DNA of 24,554 bases from Acidithiobacillus montserratensis (GCF_018853465.1 NZ_JABBOU010000038.1:1-24554), one strand, 5' to 3'; counted from the first letter of the stretch, positions 1 to 7,591 are shown. The notes: generated from the sequence alone by a model not told the origin. Numbers and translations: made by a program.

Positions 1-383
1 ATCTCACCATCCAGTGTTCCACCCGTATTCCCCAACCCGAAACTCTGCCGGGCAAAAGAAAGTTCAATCCGGTTGAATAATCCGACCGAGGCGCCGTAGG
101 CGTCCATATTGTAGTTGTTCAGTAATACGTGGGAATAAAAGGCGGTGGCGCCAATCTGCTGATTGGTTCCATAACCGGAAATCACGGCCCAGGGGTTGAT
201 ACCACCACCGGCAGCACCGTCCACTGCCGTTACGGCACCTGTACCCAGGATACGTCCTTGGCCAAACAGGCAGGAAGACCCAATAGCGGCACTGGCAGCC
301 ACAGGGACCAAAGCCCCCAGCGCACAAGCCATGGCCACGATAACTGCTTTAGTAGCGGGTGACTTCGCAGACTTACCCATCAT
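1..383 (-). CDS. DUF3034-like secreted protein (partial, C-terminal part outside window)
   Basis: The frame is open from an ATG at 383 to the window edge, giving about 127 codons without a stop. Met codons also occur at 389 and 380. The AGGAGGT Shine-Dalgarno at 396-390 sits six bases before 383, which makes that the best start. The N-terminus is a textbook signal peptide: lysines, then a hydrophobic alanine/valine stretch ending in AASA, so the product is exported. After it come GRILGTGAVTAVDGAAGGG, NPWAVISGYG and ASVGLFNRIELSFARQ, which I recognise as the pattern of the DUF3034 family (PF11231), proteobacterial proteins of unknown function that look like beta-rich envelope proteins. The gene has a long upstream region with a sigma-54-type promoter and possible enhancer sites, so its expression is probably conditional. 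Family assignment is from memory of the motif; function is unknown. Confidence 0.7.
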   Translation of the reverse strand, partial: MMGKSAKSPATKAVIVAMACALGALVPVAASAAIGSSCLFGQGRILGTGAVTAVDGAAGGGINPWAVISGYGTNQQIGATAFYSHVLLNNYNMDAYGASVGLFNRIELSFARQSFGLGNTGGTLDGE

Positions 384-445
384 TTTCATACCTCCTCCTA
401 GCCGTTAAGCGGTTCTTGAATGTCAAAAGCACTCAATCCTGATTA

Positions 446-461
446 AGCAAGAAAGGGGCCA
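446..461 (-). promoter_or_regulatory. Candidate sigma-54 (RpoN) promoter of the DUF3034-like gene
   Basis: On the minus strand this reads TGGCCCC-TTTC-TTGCT. It has the GG at 460-459, exactly ten bases, then GC at 448-447, matching the -24/-12 pattern TGGCACG-N4-TTGCW. Transcription would start near 435, giving a leader of about 50 nt to the ATG at 383 with a strong Shine-Dalgarno. The match to -24/-12 geometry is seen directly; use by RpoN is inferred. Confidence 0.6.
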
Positions 462-565
462 GCCCAGAGGCTATCTGCAAAAATATCCACAACACAGTCT
501 ATGCAGTTGTTTTTGAGCCACATTACAACCCAAGGTGTTCACTACCCATCGGGGATTCTGGCAAT

Positions 566-612
566 GGTCACCCATGACACGTCATGACATCCGCTGTCAC
601 AAGTCATGACAG
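566..612 (-). promoter_or_regulatory. Cluster of GTCA/TGAC half-sites, possible enhancer (UAS) for a sigma-54 activator
   Basis: The palindrome GTCATGAC occurs twice (581-588 and 603-610), 22 bp apart centre to centre, about two helical turns. Further half-sites are GTCA at 567-570, TGAC at 575-578 and GTCA at 596-599. Together 595-611 forms TGTCA-N7-TGACA. The cluster lies about 150-170 bp upstream of the predicted sigma-54 start at 435, the usual distance for enhancer sites of bacterial enhancer-binding proteins. Which regulator binds cannot be told from sequence. Confidence 0.5.
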
Positions 613-652
613 ACTTTTCTGATCGGACATTTTTTACAGCGAAAATCAGACA

Positions 653-688
653 TAAAAAATCCGGTATCGGCCAGGCCGATACCGGATT
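653..688 (-). terminator. Rho-independent terminator of prk
   Basis: A perfect 15-bp inverted repeat (658-672 and 674-688, centred on 673, core CCGGTATCGGCC) is followed on the minus strand by a run of Ts at 658-653. It lies about 28 bp after the prk stop codon. It separates prk transcription from the enhancer-like region and the DUF3034-like gene. Confidence 0.9.
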
Positions 689-715
689 CACAAACTTCTT
701 ACCTTCAGCGCTGGA

Positions 716-1588
716 TCAGAGGGCTTCCTGTTTTTCTTCCAACATCTGCTCTATGCGCGGCCCGAGGATGACTTCCATGGCAAAGCCCATTTTGGTGCCA
801 GGAATTACCAGCGTATTGGAACGCGACATGAAACTTCCGGGGATCATTTGCAACAAGGTCGGGAAATGCTCAATTTTATGATCCCGGAAACGGATGACCA
901 CCATGCTTTCATCGGGGGTCGGAATATCCCGGGCAATAAACGGATTGGAAGTATCCACCAGCGGTACGCGCTGGAAGTTAATATGTGCCCGTGAAAACTG
1001 GGGGGTAATATGATTGATATAATCGGGCATACGGCGCAGGATGGTATCTACAATAGCTTCGGCAGAATAACCCCGCTGGGCGTTATCACGATGGATTTTC
1101 TGGATCCATTCGAGATTCACGACCGGGACCACACCTACCAGTAAATCCACATAATTCGCCACATCTACATCTTCAGTTTTGACGCCGCCATGCAGGCCTT
1201 CGTAAAAAAGCAGGTCCGTACCAGTGGGCATATCCTGCCAGGGCGTGAAGGTTCCGGGTGCGCTTCCACGCAACTCGGCCTCGACATCATCATGCACATA
1301 ATAACGCATCTGTCCGTGGCCAGTTTCACCATAGCTGCGGAAGAGCCGTTCCAGGGCCTCGAAATCATTACCTTCCGGTCCAAAATGACTAATGGTTTTT
1401 CCTTCAGCCGCCGCCTTGGCAATGGCTTCACGCATTTCCGCCCGGTTATAACGATGAAAACTATCCCCTTCAATAATGACCGGGTTCACTTTCAGACGCC
1501 GGAAAATGTCATGAAAGGCGTGCTTGACGGTGGTGGTGCCCGCTCCCGAAGAACCGGTGACCGCAACTACGGGATATTTTTTAGACAT
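716..1588 (-). CDS. prk: Phosphoribulokinase (proteobacterial type)
   Basis: Phosphoribulokinase uses ATP to convert ribulose 5-phosphate to ribulose 1,5-bisphosphate, the CO2 acceptor for RuBisCO in the Calvin cycle. The 290-residue length fits the bacterial octameric class. The P-loop GSSGAGTT is at residues 12-19. The sequence EGDSFHRYNR around 40-49 carries Asp42, equivalent to the catalytic Asp of the Rhodobacter enzyme, with His45 and Arg49. A second acidic site, FYEGLHGG, is near 128-135. I place the start at 1588 (MSKKYPVVAV), preceded by GAGGTT six to seven bases upstream; a longer open frame to 1639 has no family support. It lies downstream of metF in the same direction but has its own candidate promoter and a strong terminator, so it can be made independently of the methyl-cycle genes. 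No RuBisCO gene is in the window. Confidence 0.97.
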   Translation of the reverse strand: MSKKYPVVAVTGSSGAGTTTVKHAFHDIFRRLKVNPVIIEGDSFHRYNRAEMREAIAKAAAEGKTISHFGPEGNDFEALERLFRSYGETGHGQMRYYVHDDVEAELRGSAPGTFTPWQDMPTGTDLLFYEGLHGGVKTEDVDVANYVDLLVGVVPVVNLEWIQKIHRDNAQRGYSAEAIVDTILRRMPDYINHITPQFSRAHINFQRVPLVDTSNPFIARDIPTPDESMVVIRFRDHKIEHFPTLLQMIPGSFMSRSNTLVIPGTKMGFAMEVILGPRIEQMLEEKQEAL

Positions 1589-1654
1589 GCTGTGAACCTC
1601 ATAGTGTGAAAAATACTGGCGCTGACCTGCGTATTCCAAGGCCGCCTTTGGGTC

Positions 1655-1682
1655 AGTGTAACAAAGAAGGTAGGACGGTCAA
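1655..1682 (-). promoter_or_regulatory. Candidate sigma-70 promoter of prk
   Basis: On the minus strand a -35 TTGACC (1682-1677) is followed by a 16-bp spacer and a -10 TACACT (1660-1655), with a start near 1648 and a leader of about 60 nt. It lies in the 147-bp gap between metF and prk. Two direct copies of CGCTTTTTG (minus strand; plus-strand positions 1694-1702 and 1715-1723) lie just upstream, 21 bp apart. Confidence 0.5.
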
Positions 1683-1735
1683 TATGAAACGCACAAAAAG
1701 CGTCCGTATTCCCCCAAAAAGCGCAGCAACTTCAA

Positions 1736-2554
1736 TTAAAACCCGAGATTCTGCCAGATGGCAGCGGTCGCCTCATGCTGGTTCAGCGTATAAAAATGCA
1801 GGCTGGGAGCCCCCTGAGACAGTAGCGATTCACATTGTCGACTGAGCAGTTCAATACCGAACTCGGTCTGCGACTGCAGGTCATCACCATAAGCCTCCAT
1901 ACGCCGACGCAAATACTGGGGTAATTCGGCGCCACACATGGCCGAAAAGCGGGTAATCTGCTCAAAGTTGGTGATGGGCATGACTCCCACCACGATCGGC
2001 ACATCCACGCCGCGTTTATGCAAATCTTCCTGGAGCTGCCAATAGGCATCAGGATTATAAAAATACTGGGTGATGATGCTGTCGGCACCCGCCTGCACTT
2101 TTTCCACCAGATGTTGTAGATCATCCGGGGCAGAAATAGCGCGGGGATGGATTTCCGGATAGCCCGCCACATAAATATCAAAACCGCCAAACTGATGAAT
2201 AAAAGTCACCAGATCAGCGGCATATTCAAAATGCCCGGGATTGGACATCCCTTCGGGGAGATCACCGCGCAGGGCTACAATCTTTTGAACACCCTGGGCA
2301 CGGTAAGCTTCCAGGATTTCCCGGATGCCCTCTTCCGTAGAGCCAATGCAGGACAGATGAGGAACCGCCTCCAGATCATATTCCTGACGAATCATGGCGA
2401 CCGTGGCAAAGGTTCGCTCCCGAGTGGAACCTCCCGCGCCATAGGTCACCGAAGCATATTCCGGCTTCAATGCTTTCAGGACGCGGATGGTTTCCCGCAG
2501 GCGTTCCTCACCTGCGGCATTTTTGGGCGGAAAAAACTCGACAGAGTGGGCCAT
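1736..2554 (-). CDS. metF: 5,10-methylenetetrahydrofolate reductase
   Basis: MetF reduces 5,10-methylene-THF to 5-methyl-THF, the methyl donor for methionine synthesis, using an FAD-containing TIM barrel. The 272-residue length is normal for bacterial MetF. Family marks are SVEFFPPK at residues 4-11 (with Glu6 as the likely catalytic acid), ASVTYGAGGSTRERT near 34-48, LRGDLPEG near 95-102, and ITQYFYNPDAYW around 160-171. The ATG at 2554 shares its A with the TGA stop of ahcY (TGATG), and no Shine-Dalgarno is visible before it, so translation is probably coupled to ahcY. The gene supplies the methyl group that the neighbouring MetK and AhcY enzymes cycle. Identification is firm; methionine synthase itself is not in the window. 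Confidence 0.96.
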   Translation of the reverse strand: MAHSVEFFPPKNAAGEERLRETIRVLKALKPEYASVTYGAGGSTRERTFATVAMIRQEYDLEAVPHLSCIGSTEEGIREILEAYRAQGVQKIVALRGDLPEGMSNPGHFEYAADLVTFIHQFGGFDIYVAGYPEIHPRAISAPDDLQHLVEKVQAGADSIITQYFYNPDAYWQLQEDLHKRGVDVPIVVGVMPITNFEQITRFSAMCGAELPQYLRRRMEAYGDDLQSQTEFGIELLSRQCESLLSQGAPSLHFYTLNQHEATAAIWQNLGF

Positions 2555-3960
2555 CAGTAACGATATGCGTCGTTCTTGAAGGGACCATCGACGTCTACGC
2601 CCAGATAATCCGCCTGGGCAGGAGTCAAGCGGGTCAGCACCCCGGCAAAACCTTCCACCATGTATCTGGCCACTTCTTCATCCAGGGTTTTCGGCAACAC
2701 GGTAACCGTAATCCGGGAAGCCTTCTGATCGGCAGGCAGGTCGGCAAAACGCTCACTGTAAAGATGAATCTGGGCCAACACCTGGTCGGCAAAAGAACCA
2801 TCCATGATGCGGCTGGGATGCCCGGTGGCATTACCCAGATTGACCAGTCGCCCTTCGGACAGAAGAATCAGATAATCATCGCTGTCGGCGTTAAAGTCCT
2901 GGCCCGCCGCTGCATCGCGATAGACCTTGTGCACCTGCGCCTTGACCTCATCCCAGGCCCAGTTCGCACGCATGAAAGCGGTGTCAATTTCATTGTCAAA
3001 GTGACCAATATTACACACCACCGCGCCTTTTTTGAGCGCCTTCAACATGCCCGCATCGCAGACATTGTAATTACCTGTGGCCGTCACCAGCAGATCGGTT
3101 TGCCCCAGCAGTTCCCGATCAATACAAGTATCGGTACCGTCATTGATGCCCTGCTTGTAGGGTGAAACCACTTCAAAACCATCCATACAGGCCTGCATGG
3201 CGCAAATGGGATCCACCTCGGTGACCCGCACAATCATCCCTTCCTGACGCAGGGAAGCCGCCGACCCCTTGCCCACATCACCATATCCCAATACCAGGGC
3301 GCGTTTACCCGACAACAAGTGGTCGGTAGCGCGTTTGATGGCATCATTGAGGGAGTGACGACAGCCATACTTGTTGTCATTTTTACTTTTGGTCACCGAG
3401 TCATTGACGTTGATGGCAGGCACCTTGAGCTTGCCTTCCTTGGCCATTTCCCAGAGGCGGTGGACACCCGTGGTGGTCTCCTCGGAAACCCCGTGAATTT
3501 TTTCGAGCAGCTCGGGATATTTCTCGTGGAGCAAGCCGGTCAGGTCACCACCGTCATCGAGAATCATGTTGGGCCGCCAGGCATCAGGGCCGGTAATGGT
3601 CTGTTCCACGCACCACCAGTATTCCTCCTCACTTTCACCCTTCCAGGCAAAAACCGGAATGCCGGCGGCGGCTATCGCTGCAGCTGCCTGGTCCTGGGTG
3701 GAGAAAATATTGCAGGACGACCAGCGCACTTCGGCGCCCAATGCTACCAGGGTTTCGATGAGCACCGCCGTTTGTATGGTCATGTGGATGCATCCGGCAA
3801 TACGCGCACCTTTGAGTGGCTGTTGCGCCTGATACTTGCGGCGAATGGCCATCAGGGCCGGCATTTCGGTTTCAGCAATGCGGACTTCCTTACGTCCCCA
3901 GGCGGCCAGGGACATATCCGCTACTTTGTAATCTTCAGCAGTTTTCAGCACAGCATTCAT
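2554..3960 (-). CDS. ahcY: S-adenosylhomocysteinase
   Basis: AhcY hydrolyses S-adenosylhomocysteine to adenosine and homocysteine with a tightly bound NAD, removing the product inhibitor of methyltransferases. The protein is 468 residues. The NAD-binding loop [10 protein letters not shown] lies at about 225-234 and [13 protein letters not shown] at about 184-196. The C-terminus ends in KNDAYRY, typical of the family with its conserved Lys and Tyr near the end. Upstream Met codons exist at 3969, but AAGGA lies ten bases before the ATG at 3960 and only one base before 3969, so 3960 is preferred. The gene follows metK by 143 bp and that gap contains an SAH riboswitch, so AhcY expression should rise when its own substrate accumulates. 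It overlaps metF by one base. Confidence 0.97.
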   Translation of the reverse strand: MNAVLKTAEDYKVADMSLAAWGRKEVRIAETEMPALMAIRRKYQAQQPLKGARIAGCIHMTIQTAVLIETLVALGAEVRWSSCNIFSTQDQAAAAIAAAGIPVFAWKGESEEEYWWCVEQTITGPDAWRPNMILDDGGDLTGLLHEKYPELLEKIHGVSEETTTGVHRLWEMAKEGKLKVPAINVNDSVTKSKNDNKYGCRHSLNDAIKRATDHLLSGKRALVLGYGDVGKGSAASLRQEGMIVRVTEVDPICAMQACMDGFEVVSPYKQGINDGTDTCIDRELLGQTDLLVTATGNYNVCDAGMLKALKKGAVVCNIGHFDNEIDTAFMRANWAWDEVKAQVHKVYRDAAAGQDFNADSDDYLILLSEGRLVNLGNATGHPSRIMDGSFADQVLAQIHLYSERFADLPADQKASRITVTVLPKTLDEEVARYMVEGFAGVLTRLTPAQADYLGVDVDGPFKNDAYRY

Positions 3961-3985
3961 GCAGGTCATTTCCTTTTATCATGAA

Positions 3986-4066
3986 AGCGAGCGCGGTTTA
4001 CGGACGGAGGGAGGGTCGAGCCTGACCGCCAGAAAAATACGGCGACTGCAGCGCTCCTCGACCCGA
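3986..4066 (-). ncRNA. S-adenosylhomocysteine (SAH) riboswitch
   Basis: On the minus strand GGGTCGAG (4064-4057) pairs with CTCGACCC (4020-4013) to form the outer stem. The conserved core GAGGAGCGCTGCA follows the first strand and CAGGCTCG ends the second, the hallmark sequence of SAH riboswitches found upstream of ahcY. An inner stem CGCC/GGCG closes an A/T-rich loop. GAGCGC (4056-4051) can pair with GCGCTC (3994-3989) to make the expected pseudoknot. The aptamer ends about 28 nt before the ahcY start, just upstream of its Shine-Dalgarno. Known members turn the gene on when SAH binds; here no U-run terminator is seen in the leader, so control of translation is more likely than attenuation (inference). 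Confidence 0.93.
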
Positions 4067-4074
4067 TCTTGCGA

Positions 4075-4089
4075 CGGAGACTCGCTCCG
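4075..4089 (-). other. Small hairpin in the metK-ahcY gap
   Basis: CGGAG at 4089-4085 can pair with CTCCG at 4079-4075 across a five-base loop on the minus strand, directly before the riboswitch. It has no U-run, so it is not a terminator. metK transcription could therefore continue into ahcY. Confidence 0.3.
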
Positions 4090-4103
4090 CACAGCAATAA
4101 CTT

Positions 4104-5273
4104 TTACCGCAATCCGGCAGCATCCCGCAAGGCCGCAGCCTTATCCGTACGCTCCCAGGTAAATTCCGGTTCTTCACGACCGAAATGTCCATAAGCAGCG
4201 GTTTTTCCATAAATCGGGCGCAGCAGATCGAGCATCTGAATAATACCCTTGGGGCGCAGGTCAAAATGTTCCCGTACCAGAGCAGCTATGCGATCATCAT
4301 CAATTTTGCCGGTACCAAAAGTGTCCACCATCAGACTGACGGGCTGGGACACACCGATGGCATAAGCTACCTGCACTTCACAACGGCGGGCCAGACCGGC
4401 AGCGACAATATTTTTGGCCACGTAACGGCCGGCATAGGAAGAGGAGCGATCGACCTTGGAAGGATCTTTCCCGGAAAAGGCACCGCCGCCATGACTTCCC
4501 TGACCACCGTAGGTATCGACAATGATTTTCCGACCGGTAAGGCCACAATCTCCTACCGGGCCGCCAATCACAAAGCGGCCAGTGGGATTGATCAGGTACT
4601 TGGTATCCTTGTGCAGCATTTCCGGAGGCAATACCGGCTTGATGATGTCTTCCCGCACGGCTTCCACCAGATCGGCATGGGAAATGTCCGGGCTGTGCTG
4701 AGTGGAAAGCACGACGGCATCAATCGCTACCGGACGGCCATCTTCGTAACGCACAGTGACCTGGCTTTTGGCGTCGGGACGCAACCAGGGCAAGCGGCCA
4801 TCCTTGCGCACCAGGGCCTGACGCTCGGTGAGACGATGGGCAAAATAAATGGGGGTAGGCATCAGCACATCGGTTTCATCACAGGCGAAGCCGAACATCA
4901 AGCCCTGGTCGCCAGCCCCCTGATCCAGATCGAGGCCAGCGCCTTCATCCACGCCTTGGGCAATATCTGGAGACTGCTTATCGAGGGTCTGGACCACGGC
5001 ACAGGAAGCCCAGTCAAAACCCATTTCCGATGAATCATAGCCGATGCGGCGGACAGTCTGCCGGGCCACGTCGGCATAATCGACGGTGGCACTTGTGGTA
5101 ATTTCGCCAGCCAGCACAATCAATCCAGTGGTGATCAGGGTTTCTGCGGCAACCCGACCACGGGGATCCTGAGCGAGAATGGCATCAAGGATGGCATCGG
5201 AAATCTGGTCTGCGACCTTGTCTGGATGACCTTCGGAAACAGATTCAGAAGTAAAAAGATGGCTTTTGGACAT
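4104..5273 (-). CDS. metK: S-adenosylmethionine synthetase
   Basis: MetK makes S-adenosylmethionine from methionine and ATP. The 389-residue protein has the usual three-domain MetK features: GHPDK at residues 15-19 (ATP and metal binding), GAGDQG at 119-124 (the methionine-site loop), and the P-loop-like segment [16 protein letters not shown] in the C-terminal half. I set the start at 5273 ([19 protein letters not shown]), with AAGGAG nine bases upstream; the open frame continues to 5366 but that extension has no family character. No SAM riboswitch is seen in its leader. With ahcY and metF downstream it forms a methyl-cycle cluster: SAM synthesis, SAH hydrolysis and methyl-THF supply. Confidence 0.97.
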   Translation of the reverse strand: MSKSHLFTSESVSEGHPDKVADQISDAILDAILAQDPRGRVAAETLITTGLIVLAGEITTSATVDYADVARQTVRRIGYDSSEMGFDWASCAVVQTLDKQSPDIAQGVDEGAGLDLDQGAGDQGLMFGFACDETDVLMPTPIYFAHRLTERQALVRKDGRLPWLRPDAKSQVTVRYEDGRPVAIDAVVLSTQHSPDISHADLVEAVREDIIKPVLPPEMLHKDTKYLINPTGRFVIGGPVGDCGLTGRKIIVDTYGGQGSHGGGAFSGKDPSKVDRSSSYAGRYVAKNIVAAGLARRCEVQVAYAIGVSQPVSLMVDTFGTGKIDDDRIAALVREHFDLRPKGIIQMLDLLRPIYGKTAAYGHFGREEPEFTWERTDKAAALRDAAGLR

Positions 5274-5321
5274 GCGTTCAGGCTCCTTGCTGGCGTGGCC
5301 GATGAGTCGGGGACAGACCGC

Positions 5322-5327
5322 ACTATA
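5322..5327 (-). promoter_or_regulatory. Candidate -10 element for metK
   Basis: TATAGT on the minus strand, five of six to consensus, lies about 50 bp before the metK start in the 117-bp gap after the outer-membrane gene. No good -35 is seen at normal spacing; TTCGCT is 18 bp upstream. Confidence 0.35.
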
Positions 5328-5390
5328 GCAAAGGATATGCTGACAAGCGAAGTGAAAGACACTCACTCCACAGACAAAAACGACTCAAGC

Positions 5391-6005
5391 TCAGGGTCGG
5401 GAGGGGCCGATGACCGGGAAAGGCGCTTTTTTGCTGCCACCCCAAAAATAGGAAATGCCGCCCGTGACCTGGATATTATTAAGATTGGCAGCGTTAGGCG
5501 TCGGACTATCGAACAGAAGCTGATCCTGGACATCCAGACGCAGGCCAATGTGATCACTCAAAGAATATTGATACCCCAGACCGAAAACCCCCATCAGCGA
5601 GGTCCCGCGCCCCAGATCCTGATTGAACAGGTTGCTGGAAGCCCCGAGACCCAGAGAGAGATAGGGGGTGTTGGGGCTATTGAAAGCATAGACATTGCCC
5701 AGCAGCGCGCCACTGAACTGATTCGCGTCGGTAGTCCCGGAATGTGGAGCAGTATTCTGTAAATGGGCAAAGGCGGCAGCCACTTGCGCCTCCACACCCA
5801 GATGTCCATCCAGACGCTGCCCCAGGCGCAAGCCCAGCACTGGACCGCTGTCATGCTGAGCAAGACCGCTGGCACTGCTGAAAAACGTATTCCCGCCAAA
5901 CAGGTTCACATAGGTCTGGTCATGGGCAGCCGGTTCCGCAGCTCCTGCCGGAACGGCAAGAGCCAGCATCGCAAGCGCCAGCAAAGTACCCAGAACCCTG
6001 ATCAT
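5391..6005 (-). CDS. Outer-membrane beta-barrel protein
   Basis: This is a 204-residue exported protein. A signal peptide (IRVLGTLLALAMLALAVPAGA, with cleavage likely after AGA near residue 22) is followed by alternating polar/hydrophobic strands rich in glycine and aromatic residues, such as YVNLFGGNTFF, GPVLGLRLGQRL, LGVEAQVAAAFAHL, PYLSLGLGAS, HIGLRLDVQDQLLF and GGISYFWGG. This is the pattern of an eight-stranded OmpA/OprF-like barrel (outer membrane protein beta-barrel domain). A short Pro-rich tail follows the last strand instead of a peptidoglycan-binding OmpA domain. The start at 6005 (MIRVLG) is preferred; an upstream GTG at 6017 lies within the purine-rich Shine-Dalgarno region. The gene lies just upstream of metK and is divergent from the PfkB kinase, with 122 bp between. 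Specific function is unknown. Confidence 0.72.
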   Translation of the reverse strand: MIRVLGTLLALAMLALAVPAGAAEPAAHDQTYVNLFGGNTFFSSASGLAQHDSGPVLGLRLGQRLDGHLGVEAQVAAAFAHLQNTAPHSGTTDANQFSGALLGNVYAFNSPNTPYLSLGLGASSNLFNQDLGRGTSLMGVFGLGYQYSLSDHIGLRLDVQDQLLFDSPTPNAANLNNIQVTGGISYFWGGSKKAPFPVIGPSRP

Positions 6006-6051
6006 GACCAGCCCCACCTCGGACAGAACAACACAATTCTCAAAAACCTGT

Positions 6052-6060
6052 TATGATAAT
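6052..6060 (+). promoter_or_regulatory. Candidate -10 region for the PfkB kinase
   Basis: TATGATAAT contains overlapping -10-like hexamers TATGAT and GATAAT, about 70 bp before the kinase start, in the gap shared with the divergent barrel gene. No convincing -35 is present. Confidence 0.3.
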
Positions 6061-6127
6061 AGTCTGTTTTCAGCAAAAATACCACATCCAACCCAGCAAT
6101 TTGATAAAAATCCAACAAGGAGTTGTC

Positions 6128-7069
6128 ATGTCCACATTGATCTGCGGATCACTGGCCTTTGATACCATCATGGTGTTTCAGGATCGTTTCAAGGCCCACA
6201 TCCTCCCGGAACAGGTACACATGCTGAATGTGTCCTTTACGGTACCCGAGATGCGTCGAGACTTTGGCGGTTGCGCGGGGAACATTGCCTACAACCTCAA
6301 ACTCCTGGGCGGCAATCCCATCATTGCGGGTACCGCCGGACAGGACTTCACGCCCTACCTGGAGCACCTCAAAAAACAAGGCCTGGACACCAGCCTGATT
6401 CGTATTCTCCCGGATCATTATACCGCCCAGGCCTTTATCACCACCGATCTGGATGACAACCAGATCACCGCCTTTCATCCCGGAGCCATGTTCATGGCCC
6501 AGGAAAATCATCTGGAAGGTCATATCCCCGCTGACACTCATTGGGCCATTGTCTCTCCCGATGGCTTGGTCGCCATGATCCAGCATCTGGAAGATCTCAC
6601 CCGCGCCGGGATCCCTACCCTCTTTGATCCCGGTCAGGGCTTACCCCTTTTTGATGCCCAGACCCTGACCCGACTGATCGACCTCGCCGATTACCTGACC
6701 GTCAATGACTACGAGTATCAGATGGTGCAGGCGCGCACCGGTCTCAAGCCGGATGAACTGAAACAGCGCCTGAAAGCCTTGATTGTCACCAAGGGCGATC
6801 AGGGTTCCGTGATTTATCATGATGGCCAGGAAACCAACATTCCGGCCGCCAAACCCAAGGCGGTCATCGATCCGACGGGCTGTGGTGATGCCTATCGGGC
6901 CGGATTGCTGTATGGCCTGGAGCGCGGACGGGACTGGGAAACCTGCGGGAAAATTGCCTCCCTGATGGGCGCCTACAAAATTGAAACGGCCGGCACCCAG
7001 AATCATCGCTTTACCTGGACAGAATTTCTGGCGCGCTATCAGGAAAATTTCGGCAGCAAACTCGATTGA
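6128..7069 (+). CDS. PfkB-family sugar/nucleoside kinase, probable adenosine kinase
   Basis: This 313-residue carbohydrate kinase has an N-terminal signature GGCAGNIAYNL at about residues 47-57 and the C-terminal PfkB motif DPTGCGDAYRAGLLYG from 248, with Asp254 as the likely catalytic base. VNDYEYQ near 192-198 and VTKGDQG near 220-226 also fit. The overall sequence resembles the bacterial adenosine-kinase-like branch rather than fructokinase or ribokinase. Position supports this: it lies beside metK-ahcY-metF, and AhcY releases adenosine that must be removed for its reaction to run forward. Substrate is inferred. The start at 6128 (MSTLICGSLAF) has AAGGAG five bases upstream; an in-frame ATG at 6053 is unsupported. 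Its 3' end lies ten bases from the convergent rhodanese gene and no terminator is visible. Confidence 0.85.
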   Translation: MSTLICGSLAFDTIMVFQDRFKAHILPEQVHMLNVSFTVPEMRRDFGGCAGNIAYNLKLLGGNPIIAGTAGQDFTPYLEHLKKQGLDTSLIRILPDHYTAQAFITTDLDDNQITAFHPGAMFMAQENHLEGHIPADTHWAIVSPDGLVAMIQHLEDLTRAGIPTLFDPGQGLPLFDAQTLTRLIDLADYLTVNDYEYQMVQARTGLKPDELKQRLKALIVTKGDQGSVIYHDGQETNIPAAKPKAVIDPTGCGDAYRAGLLYGLERGRDWETCGKIASLMGAYKIETAGTQNHRFTWTEFLARYQENFGSKLD

Positions 7070-7079
7070 CCAGGCGCTT

Positions 7080-7466
7080 TCAGGTCACGATGGGCTTGTC
7101 TTCCGCATCCCAGACGTTTATCCCTCCGCCCAGATTGTAGACTTCGTTAAAGCCCATTTCCTGCAGGGTGACAGCGGATAGCGCCGAACGCGTTCCGCTG
7201 TCACAGTACAACACCACCACCTGATCCCGAGCCTGGGAAAGCACCGGATGACAATGACCGTAGTCCGGGTCCGCCAATGCCTCCAGATAACCCCGGGGGA
7301 CATGAATAGCCTCGGGCAGATGTCCCTCGATAAAAGCGTGAGCCTCGCGGACATCCACAAGGACAATATCATCCCGGGTCCGTAACCAGTCTTCCAGAGT
7401 GTCCACGTCAATTTCGCGAATCTGACTCCGCGCATGACGTATAAAATCCGCCAGTGATTTCGCCAT
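7080..7466 (-). CDS. Single-domain rhodanese-like sulfurtransferase
   Basis: This is a 128-residue protein with one rhodanese domain. Marks are VLVDVREAHAFIEGHLPEAIHVPRG at about residues 35-59 (the CH2A-type region) and the active-site loop YCDSGTRS with Cys88, which would carry the persulfide. LGGGINVWD near 112-120 is the usual C-terminal motif. No signal peptide is seen, so it is probably cytoplasmic. Such proteins move sulfane sulfur between donors and thiol acceptors, a plausible need in a sulfur-oxidising organism, but the partner is unknown. GGAGGAG precedes the ATG with short spacing. The gene converges with the PfkB kinase and is divergent from glgP. Confidence 0.9.
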   Translation of the reverse strand: MAKSLADFIRHARSQIREIDVDTLEDWLRTRDDIVLVDVREAHAFIEGHLPEAIHVPRGYLEALADPDYGHCHPVLSQARDQVVVLYCDSGTRSALSAVTLQEMGFNEVYNLGGGINVWDAEDKPIVT

Positions 7467-7527
7467 AACTCCTCCATCATGTTCCGTTCATGAGCACCCT
7501 CACAACCGTGCCCGTACCCGGGTTTCG

Positions 7528-7536
7528 AGTTTATCA
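7528..7536 (-). promoter_or_regulatory. Candidate extended -10 promoter for the rhodanese gene
   Basis: TGATAAACT on the minus strand fits an extended -10 (TGN then TAAACT), 62 bp or more before the rhodanese ATG, with a start near 7521. A weak -35 (TGTCAG) lies 17 bp upstream of the hexamer. Confidence 0.3.
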
Positions 7537-7591
7537 CCGCTCCTCGGCCGCTGACACGCACGACCCGGCGGCCATCCCAAAACACACCGTT

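Noticed and set aside
230..330. A possible frameshift in the DUF3034-like gene
   Set aside because: A first pass suggested a stop, but rereading 261-285 restored a missed codon; the frame is continuous from signal peptide to window edge.
4185..5033. A 282-codon plus-strand open frame opposite metK
   Set aside because: Antisense to a well-conserved gene with no motif; same reason for similar frames opposite ahcY, glgP and envC.
5274..5390. A SAM riboswitch in the metK leader
   Set aside because: The 117-bp gap lacks the conserved core of any SAM riboswitch class I know and shows no long paired stem.
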